64,000 nt of DNA from Bryopsis sp. KO-2023 (GCA_030272585.1 BSYQ01000018.1:78729-142728), one strand, 5' to 3'. Counted from the stretch's first letter, positions 43,238 to 56,400 are shown. Notes: a model not told the origin generated them from the letters alone. Translations and numbers: made by a program.

Positions 43238-46200
43238 TTACATTCTTGCATTGCAATCGGCAAACATACCAGGTGATCCTAGTTGAGTGGAAACCAAGCT
43301 GGTTGCACTTCCTTCGCCCAATCCAACTCCTTCAGCATTCAATGCTATAGTCTGAGTTGCTTGACCAGCTTCTCCGTTTGCCAGGGCGCCTGTCCTAGAT
43401 GATGTACTGGGAGAAAAAACACACAAAAAAATGAAAAATTGGTTTCAAAATCTATAAACAACTCAACAGAAAAAAAGAAGCAACCCTCGAGCAAGAAAAA
43501 AAGGTTTACTGAAAATTGAAAAAAAAAGTCCCAAGCTAGTCGACCAAAATGTGGAAAAAAAGACATGCCCCAAACTACACGCAGACAGTCTTGCTGACTG
43601 TTTCACATGGCAAAAATCGATATATATATGTCGAAAAAAAATTAAAAAAAATGGAACATTTTTTTTAATCTGCAGTGCTCCCAACTTTGCATGCCAATTT
43701 TGTTTTTTTTCCAACAGGAAAATCCAGAAACTGAAACATAGGCAAACCAGTTTTCCACAGCAGATAGTGAGCAGGTACCTGATTTGGCCTTGATTGGTGG
43801 AGGCACCGGCACGGGTGGATCCGAACGCTGCTGACACCGAGTTTCCACCCGATTGAACCGAAAAATCGCCGTCAGTTTTAACCTTTGCTCCTGAAACATA
43901 AGAAAGAAGTAGGAAACCCACATAAAAAACTTTAATCAGCTATAGAATACAAGCTGAAAAAGAGGATGCAACATGCTCTTTTCTCTTTTTTTTTTTTTTG
44001 GGGGGGGGGGGGAGGGTGAAAGATTTGCCATCGTACTGGCATACAAGAGATATCGGCTGATTTTTATACATGTCTTTGGTAGTTCTGTATCGTTTCAAGA
44101 ATATCGACTCGATTGATTCTTGTTCGTTTATATGTTTTTGCCCTGGTTGGAGGGAATGATATGGATATGGATATGTACATGTGTATATATGTGTGTATTA
44201 TGCCGTCTGCAAGCATGACCGATTGACCAAAAAAAAAATGTTGCAAATCGGATGAAGATCCGGAAATTGCCTTGGAAAGGCTAGGAGCACGTTTTATGGA
44301 CAAAAAACGAAACAAACAAACAAAAAGGGAAGAAAAGAAAAGAAAAGAAAAGAAAAGAAAAGAAAAGAAAAAACAGAGCAGTTGATGAAAGTCACATTTA
44401 TGTACCTGAACCCCCTTGGTTGGTCGTCGACAAGCCAGCGGAAAACCGGGTCGTCACGGTGGTGGGGGGGGCGGGGGGACTGGCCGGTGGCGGCCCCTTT
44501 TTTGGGGCAGCTGGCGGTGGTGGCCCATGGGGGGGGGCAACCGGAGGACATCTAAAAATAGAACCAGCCAAAAAAAATCAAAGCATGTGCCGACAGTAAG
44601 AGAACCGAAAAACAAAACTAAAATTAGGATCATCAGGATTTACCGTTCGGAGAGCAAATTACTGTTGGGGTTTTTACAAAAGAAAAGTAAAATTTTTCAC
44701 AAGTTTTCTAAAAAAAGGAAAGAATCTGTGTGTTACTTTTTTTGGGGGGAATCCATGCACACCCAGGACTCGCTTACATGGACTTCACATTTTCCCTGAA
44801 AGCTGGAAGGCTGTCATCCTTGATGTCAAAAAATATGTGTGTTTGGGCGCCCTTCACATCGGCCCTGATGACGACTGCCATTGGGGAAATCGTACCAGTC
44901 GAGGAAATGGGCTGGGAGTTCAATTGAACCAGGCCTGCAAGGACAGGGACCAACCAGCAACAGTTTTTATTCCAGCTCGAAGGAAATTTTTGTTTCACGC
45001 TCGTTTGAAAAGAAAGAAGGAAAAAAAAAACAGAGCAAAGCAAAGGAAAGAAAATAGATTTTACGAGAATTCGATGGCTGCTGCCGATGTTTTTCTTTCT
45101 TTTTTTATTCTGGATAGAACAAACATGACTACAACTTAATTCAAAGCGAAGATGCCACCCGAAGTTTCTTTCTTTTTCTTGAATCAATTTTTTATTTTCC
45201 TTGCCAAGCAACATAACAGAAAGGCGACATCGACAGGCTCTCGAGAAAACTGTATATTCAGTTGTGATAAACTCAGTTGAAAAAAAAAAAAAAAAAACAC
45301 ATCTGGCATCCTTCGTAATGGTTCATGTCGCCATTGAATCGATGATTTTTAAAATTCCCACCCAAAAAGTTCTGGACTGACACGCTGCACCCAGCCGGCA
45401 GGGGCGGAGAGCTCGACCCTGCTGGAATTTTCATTGAACCCTTCGTAACAGATTCCAGCAGCGAAATCGCTGCGTCAGCCACAGACCCCGTTGCCCTGCC
45501 CAAAACAGAAACCAAATTGAAATTGCTGACCTTTGCACACACACACCAACACACACACATAGTGGTTTCTATAACAATGCCCCCCCCCCCCCCAAACTTC
45601 TTTATATAAAACAATGATCTCACCCCCCAAAAGTTTTGTTACGGGTTGTATGGACGGCTGGTGATATTTCAAAAATAAAAATAGAATGAAATAAATTCAT
45701 TTACAATAAAAATGTAAAAAAAACGAAACCAATGGACAGCGGGGGTTTTAATCGGACTAGTGTTTTTCTGTGAAACCTTCAACTTCTGTCACCTTGTCCC
45801 CCCCCCTCTGGACATATCCAAGGATTTTTGCAAATCCAAAGCCCAGAGGTTTCCTATTCAAATCTTCAAAACAGAAGGAACAAAAAGAAAGAAAAAACAA
45901 ACAAAGTTTACCTCAAGATATCCAAGGCTTCATTTTTTGCTAAAAATTTGCCCCTTGCTCTTATCGACGGAGTAACTGTGATGACAGAAATGCTAAAACC
46001 TGTGCCAAAAAAATAAAACATCGTAGCTCAGCTTTTTTTCTGAAAAAAGAGAGTTGATCAGCCACACATGTTTCGATGTCTGCCATCGAATTCACAGTTA
46101 AATCCACCACAAGCAACCCCCCCCAAGGTTTTCTCAGGGTTTGAGTTCTGGAATTCTATTTTCAGAAAGGGTGAATCGATGGAAGAGGTTACTCAAAAAA

Positions 46201-46536
46201 TGTGCGTCCAAATCATGCATCTCTGATCAGGCCTTCCCCAATCGCCCCTGTCGACTTTTCATGAGCGAAACATATCACTAAGGCAGAAATCGTACTCGGA
46301 CCGGTGGGGCGCGCGCGCTGCTGACACGATCGCCCACCCGCGAGTTGGGTGGTCGTGACGATTTCAGGGATGCAGGCGAAAAAGCCAAACAGAAAGGATA
46401 ATATGCGCCGTGTTCGCGAAACGAAACGAAACGAACAGGAAGTGTGGACGGATTCCTCACCGCTGGCGAAAGAGGCAGCGGTCGCAGCCATCACAAAGAA
46501 TACACAGAGCTGCTCAGAACGTGTGCAAACCCCCAT
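43238..46536 (-). CDS. secreted low-complexity protein, seven exons, unrecognised
   Basis: Exons 46461-46536, 45912-45999, 45362-45495, 44778-44934, 44406-44551, 43779-43890 and 43238-43406 form one 882-nt frame (293 aa). Phases match at all six joints (1,2,1,2,1,2) and every intron is GT-AG (226-515 nt), which chance would rarely give. Exon 1 carries a signal peptide (MGVCTRSEQLCVFFVMAATA, then ASFAS). The N-terminal half looks folded, with few Cys (SVSVQNFLG, VVIRADVKGAQTHIFFDIKD). Exon 5 is a Pro-rich hinge (PPPPAAPKKGPPPASPPAPP). Exons 6-7 are rich in Gly, Ser, Ala, Gln and Thr, like silk, cement or cuticle matrix proteins. I do not recognise the family. The exon 3 donor (GG|GTGGGA) is the weakest and was chosen by phase. 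Confidence 0.75.
44328..44372. repeat. (AAAAG)n microsatellite in an intron
   Basis: About eight AAAAG units in intron 5 of the secreted-protein gene. Confidence 0.9.
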
Positions 46537-47464
46537 CTTTGGGTCGCTCGTGGGTTTCTTTTTCCTTTCACTCCCCGCGTATCGATGGATTGCTTGCAGC
46601 GACCAGTGGACGTGCAGTCTCGGTCCAGGGAGAACTTTTCTTGCAGCGAGGCGCGATGGAAAGCTGCTCCAGAACCACCAACCGGGGCTAGACGTGAGCG
46701 GTACAAGCTTCCTCACTTTCTTCTTGCAGCGGGGGTTGTATTGATGGAGCGCCACAGGGTCACTTCGCTTTGAACAAGTGGCTGTTCTCACGTGTGTCAT
46801 CCAAATTTCACCTACGTCCGACATTTAGTCAACCGTACTGTGTGAGCGAGGTCCGCTCTTGCGTAATCCGAATCAACCACTGGCGGCGCCGCCGTTTGTG
46901 TGAACAAACAACTTTTTTCCCTCCCAGAGGTTTGCAAGCATCGCCTGCTCCTGCGTTGTTTCGTTTATCTAGAACGCGAACTAGAGCTGCATGCGGAAAC
47001 AAGAAAAAAAAATCTACCAGCAAAGCAACGCCGAAAATGCACGCTTTTTGACGTGAGAACATACACGTATCGTTCGCGAACGGCTGTTGCAATGTGTTCT
47101 CATGTTCGGGCTCTTATGTCTTGACATTTTCTCGCTGGCATTTATTTGTGATTCTGGTAATTGTACACAAACACACATAAGATTGCATGTGGAGAAGATC
47201 AGGCCTCTGTTGTGCTTTTTTGTGGGTTGATTTGGTTGGGAAACATGAGTTGAGACCTACATGCACCACAGGGCGCGACGCGTCCAGTACACTGCCGAAA
47301 TGGGTTCAGAGCGCGGGCGTACATGCAAACATTACCGCTCTGATGGTTATGTGATGGTTGTGTACGCTGTGTTCCCTTTTTAAACTCGTTTTCCCGCAGA
47401 GACCTCACTCCTTACAGGTCAAAGCTTGATTGCAATTGCAAGGATACAACCAACAAGGAGAAAA
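46537..47464. other. intergenic space between divergent genes
   Basis: The minus-strand secreted-protein gene and the plus-strand coiled-coil gene start on opposite sides, so this 0.9 kb should hold both promoters. No clear TATA box was found. Open frames here are shadows without features. Confidence 0.5.
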
Positions 47465-48132
47465 ATGGCGCATCAGAGTACGTACCAGGACGAGAACCTG
47501 CGGCTTCAGGGCGTGCTGGCGCAGAAGGAGACGGAGCGACGAAACGCTCTGAAAGGGTTGCTGAAGGCAAGGTCTAGGGTTCGGGAACTTGAGCAGAGCC
47601 AGAGAACCACCTTGGAGCGGTGTGCTGCCTTGGAGAAGGCTCTTGAGGATACTGCGCGGCAGTGTCAAGATGCCGTGAAAGAGGCAAAAAGACACCGATA
47701 CCACGCCGGCAAAGCCATGGAAAGGGTAAAATTCTTCGCTGTGGAAAAAACGACTGACGCGAAGGCGAAAAAGCCGAAACGTGTGTTGAGCAAGATGCTA
47801 CGGTGGGCGAAAGAATTGCTGTGCTGCGGCGGCATCTACGACCCTTACGACGAGGAGTGGTTGCGTGAAAGGTATGCACTTCTTGCAAACGACCAGTCGA
47901 CACAGCCCCCTGGCTCGTTCGAAAACTGGAAGAGTGTAAGCATCACGTTTCTGTGGAGATGCGTGATCATTTCTCGTTGTTTTGTAGTTACGTGGAGGCA
48001 TCTCGTTCCATTGAATCGACGCAAGAGACCACTATTTCCATTTCCATCTCAAACGACGAAGGAGAGGGAACTGAGGTACCTCCACAAGACAGTTTGCCTG
48101 CAATCGAGGAGGGGGAGGAGATTGAGAGTTAG
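47465..48132 (+). CDS. coiled-coil protein, two exons, unrecognised
   Basis: Exons 47465-47871 and 47988-48132 give 183 aa; intron 116 nt with donor GAAAG|GTATGC and acceptor TTTTGTAG, phase 2. The ATG at 47465 has a good context (AAAATGG); an upstream GTG-started extension is not needed. Residues ~5-85 form a charged heptad-like helix (KETERRNALKGLLKARSRVR), followed by a Lys-rich stretch and LLCCGGIYDPYDEEWL. Exon 2 gives an acidic tail ending EEGEEIES. No signal peptide, so probably intracellular. Unspliced reading continues in another frame with less protein-like sequence, which favours splicing. Function unknown. Confidence 0.65.
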
Positions 48133-49700
48133 AGTGATTGATTGATTGTTTTATGGAAATATGGGTTAGGTTGGGAAGGTTGGGGCCGAGGGTGGGGGAA
48201 AGAGGCAGTGATGATTGTTTTAGAACTTGTAACATGGGGTAGGTTGGGGAATTTGAGACTCTGAAATTGTCAGCAACCAATAACTACGCAAAAAAAAGGT
48301 CATCACCCCCCATAATGCCAGCAAAACACAAGCGCAACTCACAAAACAAAGAAAATGGTCCCTTCCGACTACCAAATGAAAGTGAGCATGCAACTACATC
48401 AGAGAGGAGAATGTCATTCTCCCGCTGCTGCAAAGCGCTAATAAAGTCGCACGGTCCATAATGATTTCGCAAATTTCGCACTAGAGAAAATTCTTCCGCG
48501 AAGTTTGACCACGAAGATCCCATTTTTAGATACCAGTCAAGGCATCTCAGCGGTATGAGTGGCAGTTGTAGGGCTTCCACGTCGACGACTGGTCTTCCAA
48601 GCACTGGTATTTCCCTCTCACTCATGCACAAAAACAACAGCCCTTATCGATGAATTGTATTCAGGGCAATTTCCCTGCCTGCACCAATCAGAGTCCCTCC
48701 AAGATATCCTGTAAAATCGACATTGCACTTCAATTTGTGGTTTCATTAGCTGAAGCACTGGTTTAGTGCACAACTGTTTGGCTTCAGCTCGCCACAAGGT
48801 GATCGTCGTTTGTAATGAAAGTGACGCCTGCGGGCGAGTAGGTCTCCAATAGAAGGAAAAAATAGTCTCATCGCATGGTGAACTGAACCCCCTCCTGGTG
48901 GTACGGAGCAATGGTGGACGGGTTGCACGACGGCTACCCCCATTTGTATTCATATCACCATAATTTGTACCTACGAGATGCCAGTAAAACACAGAACAAG
49001 GCGATCCCGCTTCATTTGCTATCAGTGAGTGATGCTGGGAGTGGGTGTAGAGGTGAGTGGCTGAGTTCGAAATCAGTTTCAGGTGATAAAAAAGAATATT
49101 CCTTTTTCAGGCACATTGTCCTACACATTATCAATGCTTCCAGACAGGAGTGACTTGCTTGCCTCCTGGATTTCTGAAGCCGAAGGATACGTAAGTTTGT
49201 TCCTGCAGGTTGTGATGTCGATTGCTGGGTGACATGCGCTCAGAACAGGAACAGGATGCGCCCACATACACCGAATTGAAAAAAGCCCGTCTGCTTGCTC
49301 GTTTGGTTCAGAACACTGTTCGGTGAGCACTCTCCTCCACGATGTAAGTTGATACTTGTTTGTTTGGTGATCAAACGCAAAATCGACCAGCATCTTGGTT
49401 GCCCAGTTGTGTGGTGGCTTTCTTTGTACTTTTGACCATGGTGGGATGTTGGAATTGGGTCAAGTCCACAATATTGTCGTCTACATCTTAAAGATCGGTT
49501 TGTTTCCGAGGGCTGTGAGCCATTTTTGACATACATTGGGATCGATTGATTTCATAATTCTATTGTCGACAAATCAGCAAAACCACTACAAAACAAAAAC
49601 AAAACCTGAACATGCTTCCCGAACTGGAAAACAAAAACAAAAAACAAAAAAACGTTTATCTTTTTCTTCTTGAGCTTTTCCTTCCCCTCATTGTCAGGAT
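48133..49700. other. intergenic region with two unexplained minus-strand ORFs
   Basis: Minus-strand frames 48284-48625 (ATG at 48625, 113 aa, starts MSEREIPVLGRPVVD) and 48618-48992 (no clear ATG) overlap by a few bases in different frames and read as fairly protein-like. No domain, splice pattern or repeat supports them. They could be exons, a decayed gene or chance. The rest of the stretch shows nothing. Confidence 0.35.
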
Positions 49701-50651
49701 TCAGAAAAACGTCTGGGGGAAACCCATCAATTCCTGATGGTTTTCATCGTCTATAAAATGCTGTTGAGCTATTTCTCCCGCACAAAAATTTTCTTTCGGC
49801 GCATTAGATGTTTTCGTCCGGTCTGAGTAGAGTATTAATTTCTTCATCCCTTCTGGAAGCATTGCCCTACCACACAAGCTCCGGGGATTTCTCCCGGCCT
49901 TGGGGAACAGCACGTCAGCTTACCACAGCACTCCCTTGAAGAATTGCACCCCACTCCCTGAAGACGGGAAAAAATCATCAAAATTATATGCATATCCAGA
50001 TATAGAAATCACCACAAGTGTTCAAGAAACAGTGATATCAAGGGGTTTCTCTCACCAGATTGGCGCATGACCCACCTGCAATCAGAAATTACGTCATCAC
50101 CATGTCAGACATCGCAACACAGGCCTCACTGAAGCAACCCTAAAATTGAACAAACTGGGCAGCTATCCACAAACATCAGAAGAAAGAGGGAAAAGGAAAA
50201 GATGGGAGGGGAGTTACACTCACATGCTGCCAAGCACGACGTGAGGGTCTCAAAGTTGTTTTCATTTCCCCCGCACCCTCCATAGTCGAACCTTTCGCAC
50301 TTCCCAGACTGAGAATTAAAAAACCAGTTGGGAATGATGGCATAGCAAGGGCCCGGATCTGCTGGCAGCGTGCAGATATCTGTTCGTACAGACAAGGAAT
50401 TAAAAAATTTAAGTTGGTGAAGCACGTTTCTGTTGCAAAATAGAAACGAAACAAAAAAAAATCCAGAAAAAACTTTAAAAGTGGTCGCGCAAGAGAGACA
50501 ATTTTCAGGGATTCCAGAACAGACAAACGACGCTAGGACAGGGAAAATCAATGTGTGTGGAAGGCAGGTGCCATTGCAACTCACCTTCTTCGCTCTGGGC
50601 CGGCACAACAGCGAACAACAGCACAAAGCAGGCCGCGACTTTGAGAAGCAT
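49701..50651 (-). CDS. secreted Kunitz-domain protease inhibitor, four exons
   Basis: Exons 50585-50651, 50224-50379, 50056-50075 and 49701-49898 give 146 aa; GT-AG introns of 205, 148 and 157 nt, phases 1, 1, 0. Exon 1 is a signal peptide (MLLKVAACFVLLFAVVPAQS). Exon 2 encodes one Kunitz domain with the six-Cys spacing of the family, GPCY at the reactive loop, FFNSQSGKC, YGGCGGNENNF and the final C...C; its last Cys is completed by exon 3. Kunitz domains block serine proteases in a substrate-like way. The P1 residue after the second Cys is Tyr, not Lys/Arg, so chymotrypsin- or elastase-like targets are more likely than trypsin. The C-terminal 70 residues are basic and unrecognised. If the exon 3 donor is not used, the protein stops at 50038 (86 aa). 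Confidence 0.85.
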
Positions 50652-51817
50652 TTTGAACGGTCTTGTGGTAAAAGTCGACGAGATTTTTGGCTCAGTACTC
50701 GCACCACTGAACAATCGCACAAGACCAGCAGAATAATAACACAAACACCGTTCCAATTTTATCCCTTTGTTCACTACCAACTACGTACATTTTCCCAGCG
50801 GAACTCTCGACCATTCTCTGAACTCCCGCCACAGATCACCCGCGATACACGTTCAAGTGCTTTTAGCCATCCGTCCGCGCGCTCGTCGACACACACCCAC
50901 CTCACCCGTGTTTATGTCTTGCATCAATAGTTCCACAACGTGTTCACAGTTGTTCCTTCCCTCTTTTCGCTCCCAAACTCGCGAAATATGAAAACCAAAA
51001 AAGGTGATAGTAAAATTCTTCACAAAACAGCAAGAAGTTCACGCTCTGAAGTGATGAATAGCAGCGGGCGAGGTTGAAGGTAGTGGAATCTAGGTGGGAA
51101 GTTTCAGATGAACGAATGGTCAGGATTGAGCGGCTGGGAATTGGGGGTCGGTTCAGTTGGGTTGGCTTCCACGTATTTCGGCCAAGCTGACGTTGTGCTA
51201 TTCATAATATTTTCAAACCCTTCCACAGGCCACCCTCAGTTTTATTGCTGGAACTTCACTCCTGATGGAGCGGGGAGGAACTTGGCAGATGAGTGAACTT
51301 GGCAAACGAACACCGCGATTTAAATTATGTGTTGGAAAACTGGGAATGGATGGATTCATTGCGAGATGGAACGATGGGTGAAGGGAGAGACGCAACAATT
51401 GAATTGTCGTTCGTTCCAACTCCTGTCGCGAAGCTGCCGCGAAAGGCTGTACAGCACAACCGAATTACTTAAAAACCCCATTGAACAAATGATCTGGTCA
51501 GAGTTATGAGTGCCCAGAACGCTCTTTTTTTTGTTGGGCAAAAGGGAAGGACACCAGAACAAGAGGTGCTTACTGTTACTTTCCTTTAAGCAAGTTGCTG
51601 ATTCGAAGGCATCCTAGGAGGGTCATATCTTTGAGTTGTATGTTGGTGGATTTGGGCCTATTGGCCTCCAGGTTTTTGTTTTTTTTCCCTTCTTCATCAG
51701 TTCCAAACACTGATGCGATGTTCATTGATCAATCGATCACCAATGGAACCCGTCGTCACCCAGATGAAGAATGGAAGGCGCCAGAGGTTTTCTCCACGCC
51801 ACCTACACAAGCCCCTT

Positions 51818-51893
<76 letters not shown>

Positions 51894-52312
51894 GTGTTTG
51901 ATTCATTATTGATCCGTCAGAACGGGTGCATTTCTTTTTATTGTTGGGGCTGGCCGAATCAACAGAGCCTCATCAACCCATAAAATCAACATTACTTCCC
52001 AAACGTTTCAAGTAATTTTTGTTGAAAGCCCATCCATGATTGCAAGACATGTTTTGTGGATTGACCCGCTGTCACAAATTCTGAAAGGAAACACGGTGCG
52101 ACCTATGGAATTGTGTGTGGCTGCCTTTTCAGTGTTTGCCTTTTTTTTGAAATTCCACTGGAGTACCAGTGCAGTCACTTTGTGAAACAGAGTTTGCAAA
52201 AGACCCAAATATGTGGGTGCCTGATTATTGGTTTCGATCTGTGGGTGTTTGTCTGTATATTGTTCGCAGATCAACATTTTTTTTTTGACACGTGCACATA
52301 TTACTGAGTTAT
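50652..52312. other. intergenic region upstream of the Kunitz gene
   Basis: Holds the Kunitz promoter and a long CT microsatellite. Open frames are short, and none has a domain or splice support. Confidence 0.5.
51826..51888. repeat. (TC)n dinucleotide microsatellite
   Basis: About 31 uninterrupted TC units. Long CT/GA tracts of this kind are common in crustacean and other invertebrate genomes. Confidence 0.95.
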
Positions 52313-52645
52313 TCAGTAATGCAAAACTTGCGGATAGGAATGCACCCTACATTTTGTTTTCGTTTCCGTTGTGTATTTCTTGATACAGCCACATTCAGTA
52401 AAGATTGTGTTGTTCCTTTTCTCTAAAAAAACACTGGTATCCAGAATACTTGTGGTATCCACAACTGCATGCAGTTTTGGATTGTCATTTGTAATATCTA
52501 AGTCTGAAATTAAAATCAAAATTAACGGCACACACACATCAAACGGAAATGCTGCGTTCCTTGCAAGAAACTGTTTTTTCAGAAGTTGTTGTCTGAGTGT
52601 GACATAGAGGTTGTTAGAGCCGAGATAGAAGGGTTGTCGAATCAA
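52313..52645 (-). CDS. probable exon of duplicated gene, copy 1 (exon D)
   Basis: Open frame of 110 codons with protein-like content (QPFYLGSNNLYVTLRQQ, FPFDVCVPLILILIS, NPKLHAVVDTTSILDTSVFL) followed by a Cys-containing end (FTECGCIKK). The start codon in frame is not ATG, so this is an exon or part of one. Possible acceptor TTTTAATTTCAG lies inside it. The first ~80 codons (plus-strand bases from 52407 up) are repeated exactly at 62994-63232; the remaining sequence is unique. Function not recognised. Confidence 0.45.
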   Translation of the reverse strand: MIRQPFYLGSNNLYVTLRQQLLKKQFLARNAAFPFDVCVPLILILISDLDITNDNPKLHAVVDTTSILDTSVFLEKRNNTIFTECGCIKKYTTETKTKCRVHSYPQVLHY

Positions 52646-53383
52646 GGAACGCTTTTCTGAACATTATCTGATTATTACAGGATCTGAAGCTGGCCGGTCC
52701 GAATCATCCAGAATGAGCATGCAAGAATATCAAAAGGACAACAAAGTGAAAAACACTTACTTTCCTTTTTTTTCCAAAATAAATTGAACATCGCATCATG
52801 CATGGTGGGTTGAATGGCTGACTCCTACAAGCCGGGTTTCTGGGGACTCGGCTGTCCAACCAGGTTATGAGACTCCACATACTCACAGAAAACAATTTCA
52901 AACAGCAAAAGTATTACATTTGTCACTGGGGAGCTGCTCAACTAAGACTCCTCCAACAATTTAAGGATGATCCAAACGACAGATCCTCATGGGACAAAAG
53001 ACTTGGCTAAACCCTCCGTTTCAAATTTATTTTTGATCATCACAGGTTCAACTCAAAATCCAGGAACCAGGCAACTTACCCTGGAGCAATATATACACGC
53101 AACAATGGAAAACTTCCACACAAATCTGAAAATATATAGCCTGATGCCTGGTCAAACGAATAGTCTTCTCTCTCAGATTAACCCACTTTCTTTGTACTCA
53201 ATAATAGTCCACACGATCCTGTTGAGCCACACCACCACCAGCAACCGTCGCCTCCTCCTCCGCAATCAAGTACTGCAGAACAGTCAACTTCATTCAGAAT
53301 CTCCCAGTAATCACAGGCCCATCTAATCCAATTCATACCAAATCACCAAAGCCTACAAACCAAGCTTATCAAGTACATACACT

Positions 53384-53458
53384 TTATAACCCATATCCAC
53401 CCCCCCATGCCGCCGCCACCACCGCCGCCAACCACTCAGCTCCTGAAGTCCCTTCCTC
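53384..53458 (-). CDS. terminal exon next to the array
   Basis: 75 nt from an acceptor (TGTGTTTCAG) to a TAA stop at 53384-53386; the frame is EEGTSGAEWLAAVVAAAWGG and a short end. It starts in phase 0 and matches the phase-0 end of the exon at 62000-62197, so direct splicing across the whole array gives an open frame. Its first ~24 nt align with the core of the array unit, but lack the GTTC that follows the acceptor in the units. It ends in a GGC-rich tract. Confidence 0.5.
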   Translation of the reverse strand, partial: EEGTSGAEWLAAVVAAAWGGGYGL

Positions 53459-56400
53459 CTGAAACACAACACACAAAAACAAGTCAACAAACAACAGCCC
53501 ACCCAACCCCACTTACTTGTTCTCCTTCCTTCAGAGCTCCAGGGGTCCCTTCCTCGAACCTGAAAAACAGCACACAAAAACAAGTCAACAAACAACAGCC
53601 CACCCAACCCCACTTACTTGTTTTTCTTCCTTCAGAGCTCCAGGGGTCCCTTCCTCGAACCTGAAAAACAGCACACAAAAACAAGTCACCAAACAACAGC
53701 CCACCCAACCCCACTTACTTGTTTTTCTTCCTTCAGAGCTCCAGGGGTCCCTTCCTCGAACCTGAAAAACAGCACACAAAAACAAGTCAACAAACAACAG
53801 CCCACCCAACCCCACTTACTTGTTTTCCTTCCTTCAGAGCTCCAGGGGTCCCTTCCTCGAACCTGAAAAACAGCACACAAAAACAAGTCACCAAACAACA
53901 GCCCACCCAACCCCACTTACTTGTTTTTCTTCCTTCAGAGCTCCAGGGGTCCCTTCCTCGAACCTGAAAAACAGCACACAAAAACAAGTCAACAAACAAC
54001 AGCCCACCCAACCCCACTTACTTGTTTTTCTTCCTTCAGAGCTCCAGGGGTCCCTTCCTCGAACCTGAAACACAACACACAAAAACAAGTCAACAAACAA
54101 CAGCCCACCCAACCCCACTTACTTGTTTTCCTTCCTTCAGAGCTCCAGGGGTCCCTTCCTCGAACCTGAAAAACAGCACACAAAAACAAGTCACCAAACA
54201 ACAGCCCACCCAACCCCACTTACTTGTTTTTCTTCCTTCAGAGCTCCAGGGGTCCCTTCCTCGAACCTGAAAAACAGCACACAAAAACAAGTCAACAAAC
54301 AACAGCTCACCCAACCCCACTTACTTGTTCTCCTTCCTTCAGAGCTCCAGGGGTCCCTTCCTCGAACCTGAAACACAACACACAAAAACAAGTCAACAAA
54401 CAACAGCCCACCCAACCCCACTTACTTGTTTTCCTTCCTTCAGAGCTCCAGGGGTCCCTTCCTCGAACCTGAAAAACAGCACACAAAAACAAGTCACCAA
54501 ACAACAGCCCACCCAACCCCACTTACTTGTTTTTCTTCCTTCAGAGCTCCAGGGGTCCCTTCCTCGAACCTGAAAAACAGCACACAAAAACAAGTCAACA
54601 AACAACAGCCCACCCAACCCCACTTACTTGTTTTTCTTCCTTCAGAGCTCCAGGGGTCCCTTCCTCGAACCTGAAACACAACACACAAAAACAAGTCAAC
54701 AAACAACAGCCCACCCAACCCCACTTACTTGTTTTTCTTCCTTCAGAGCTCCAGGGGTCCCTTCCTCGAACCTGAAAAACAGCACACAAAAACAAGTCAA
54801 CAAACAACAGCTCACCCAACCCCACTTACTTGTTCTCCTTCCTTCAGAGCTCCAGGGGTCCCTTCCTCGAACCTGAAACACAACACACAAAAACAAGTCA
54901 ACAAACAACAGCCCACCCAACCCCACTTACTTGTTTTCCTTCCTTCAGAGCTCCAGGGGTCCCTTCCTCGAACCTGAAAAACAGCACACAAAAACAAGTC
55001 ACCAAACAACAGCCCACCCAACCCCACTTACTTGTTTTTCTTCCTTCAGAGCTCCAGGGGTCCCTTCCTCGAACCTGAAAAACAGCACACAAAAACAAGT
55101 CAACAAACAACAGCCCACCCAACCCCACTTACTTGTTTTTCTTCCTTCAGAGCTCCAGGGGTCCCTTCCTCGAACCTGAAACACAACACACAAAAACAAG
55201 TCAACAAACAACAGCCCACCCAACCCCACTTACTTGTTTTTCTTCCTTCAGAGCTCCAGGGGTCCCTTCCTCGAACCTGAAACACAACACACAAAAACAA
55301 GTCAACAAACAACAGCCCACCCAACCCCACTTACTTGTTTTTCTTCCTTCAGAGCTCCAGGGGTCCCTTCCTCGAACCTGAAAAACAGCACACAAAAACA
55401 AGTCAACAAACAACAGCCCACCCAACCCCACTTACTTGTTTTTCTTCCTTCAGAGCTCCAGGGGTCCCTTCCTCGAACCTGAAAAACAGCACACAAAAAC
55501 AAGTCACCAAACAACAGCCCACCCAACCCCACTTACTTGTTTTTCTTCCTTCAGAGCTCCAGGGGTCCCTTCCTCGAACCTGAAAAACAGCACACAAAAA
55601 CAAGTCAACAAACAACAGCCCACCCAACCCCACTTACTTGTTTTTCTTCCTTCAGAGCTCCAGGGGTCCCTTCCTCGAACCTGAAACACAACACACAAAA
55701 ACAAGTCAACAAACAACAGCCCACCCAACCCCACTTACTTGTTTTTCTTCCTTCAGAGCTCCAGGGGTCCCTTCCTCGAACCTGAAACACAACACACAAA
55801 AACAAGTCAACAAACAACAGCCCACCCAACCCCACTTACTTGTTTTTCTTCCTTCAGAGCTCCAGGGGTCCCTTCCTCGAACCTGAAACACAACACACAA
55901 AAACAAGTCAACAAACAACAGCCCACCCAACCCCACTTACTTGTTCTCCTTCCTTCAGAGCTCCAGGGGTCCCTTCCTCGAACCTGAAAAACAGCACACA
56001 AAAACAAGTCAACAAACAACAGCCCACCCAACCCCACTTACTTGTTTTTCTTCCTTCAGAGCTCCAGGGGTCCCTTCCTCGAACCTGAAAAACAGCACAC
56101 AAAAACAAGTCAACAAACAACAGCCCACCCAACCCCACTTACTTGTTCTCCTTCCTTCAGAGCTCCAGGGGTCCCTTCCTCGAACCTGAAAAACAGCACA
56201 CAAAAACAAGTCAACAAACAACAGCCCACCCAACCCCACTTACTTGTTCTCCTTCCTTCAGAGCTCCAGGGGTCCCTTCCTCGAACCTGAAAAACAGCAC
56301 ACAAAAACAAGTCAACAAACAACAGCCCACCCAACCCCACTTACTTGTTTTTCTTCCTTCAGAGCTCCAGGGGTCCCTTCCTCGAACCTGAAACACAACA

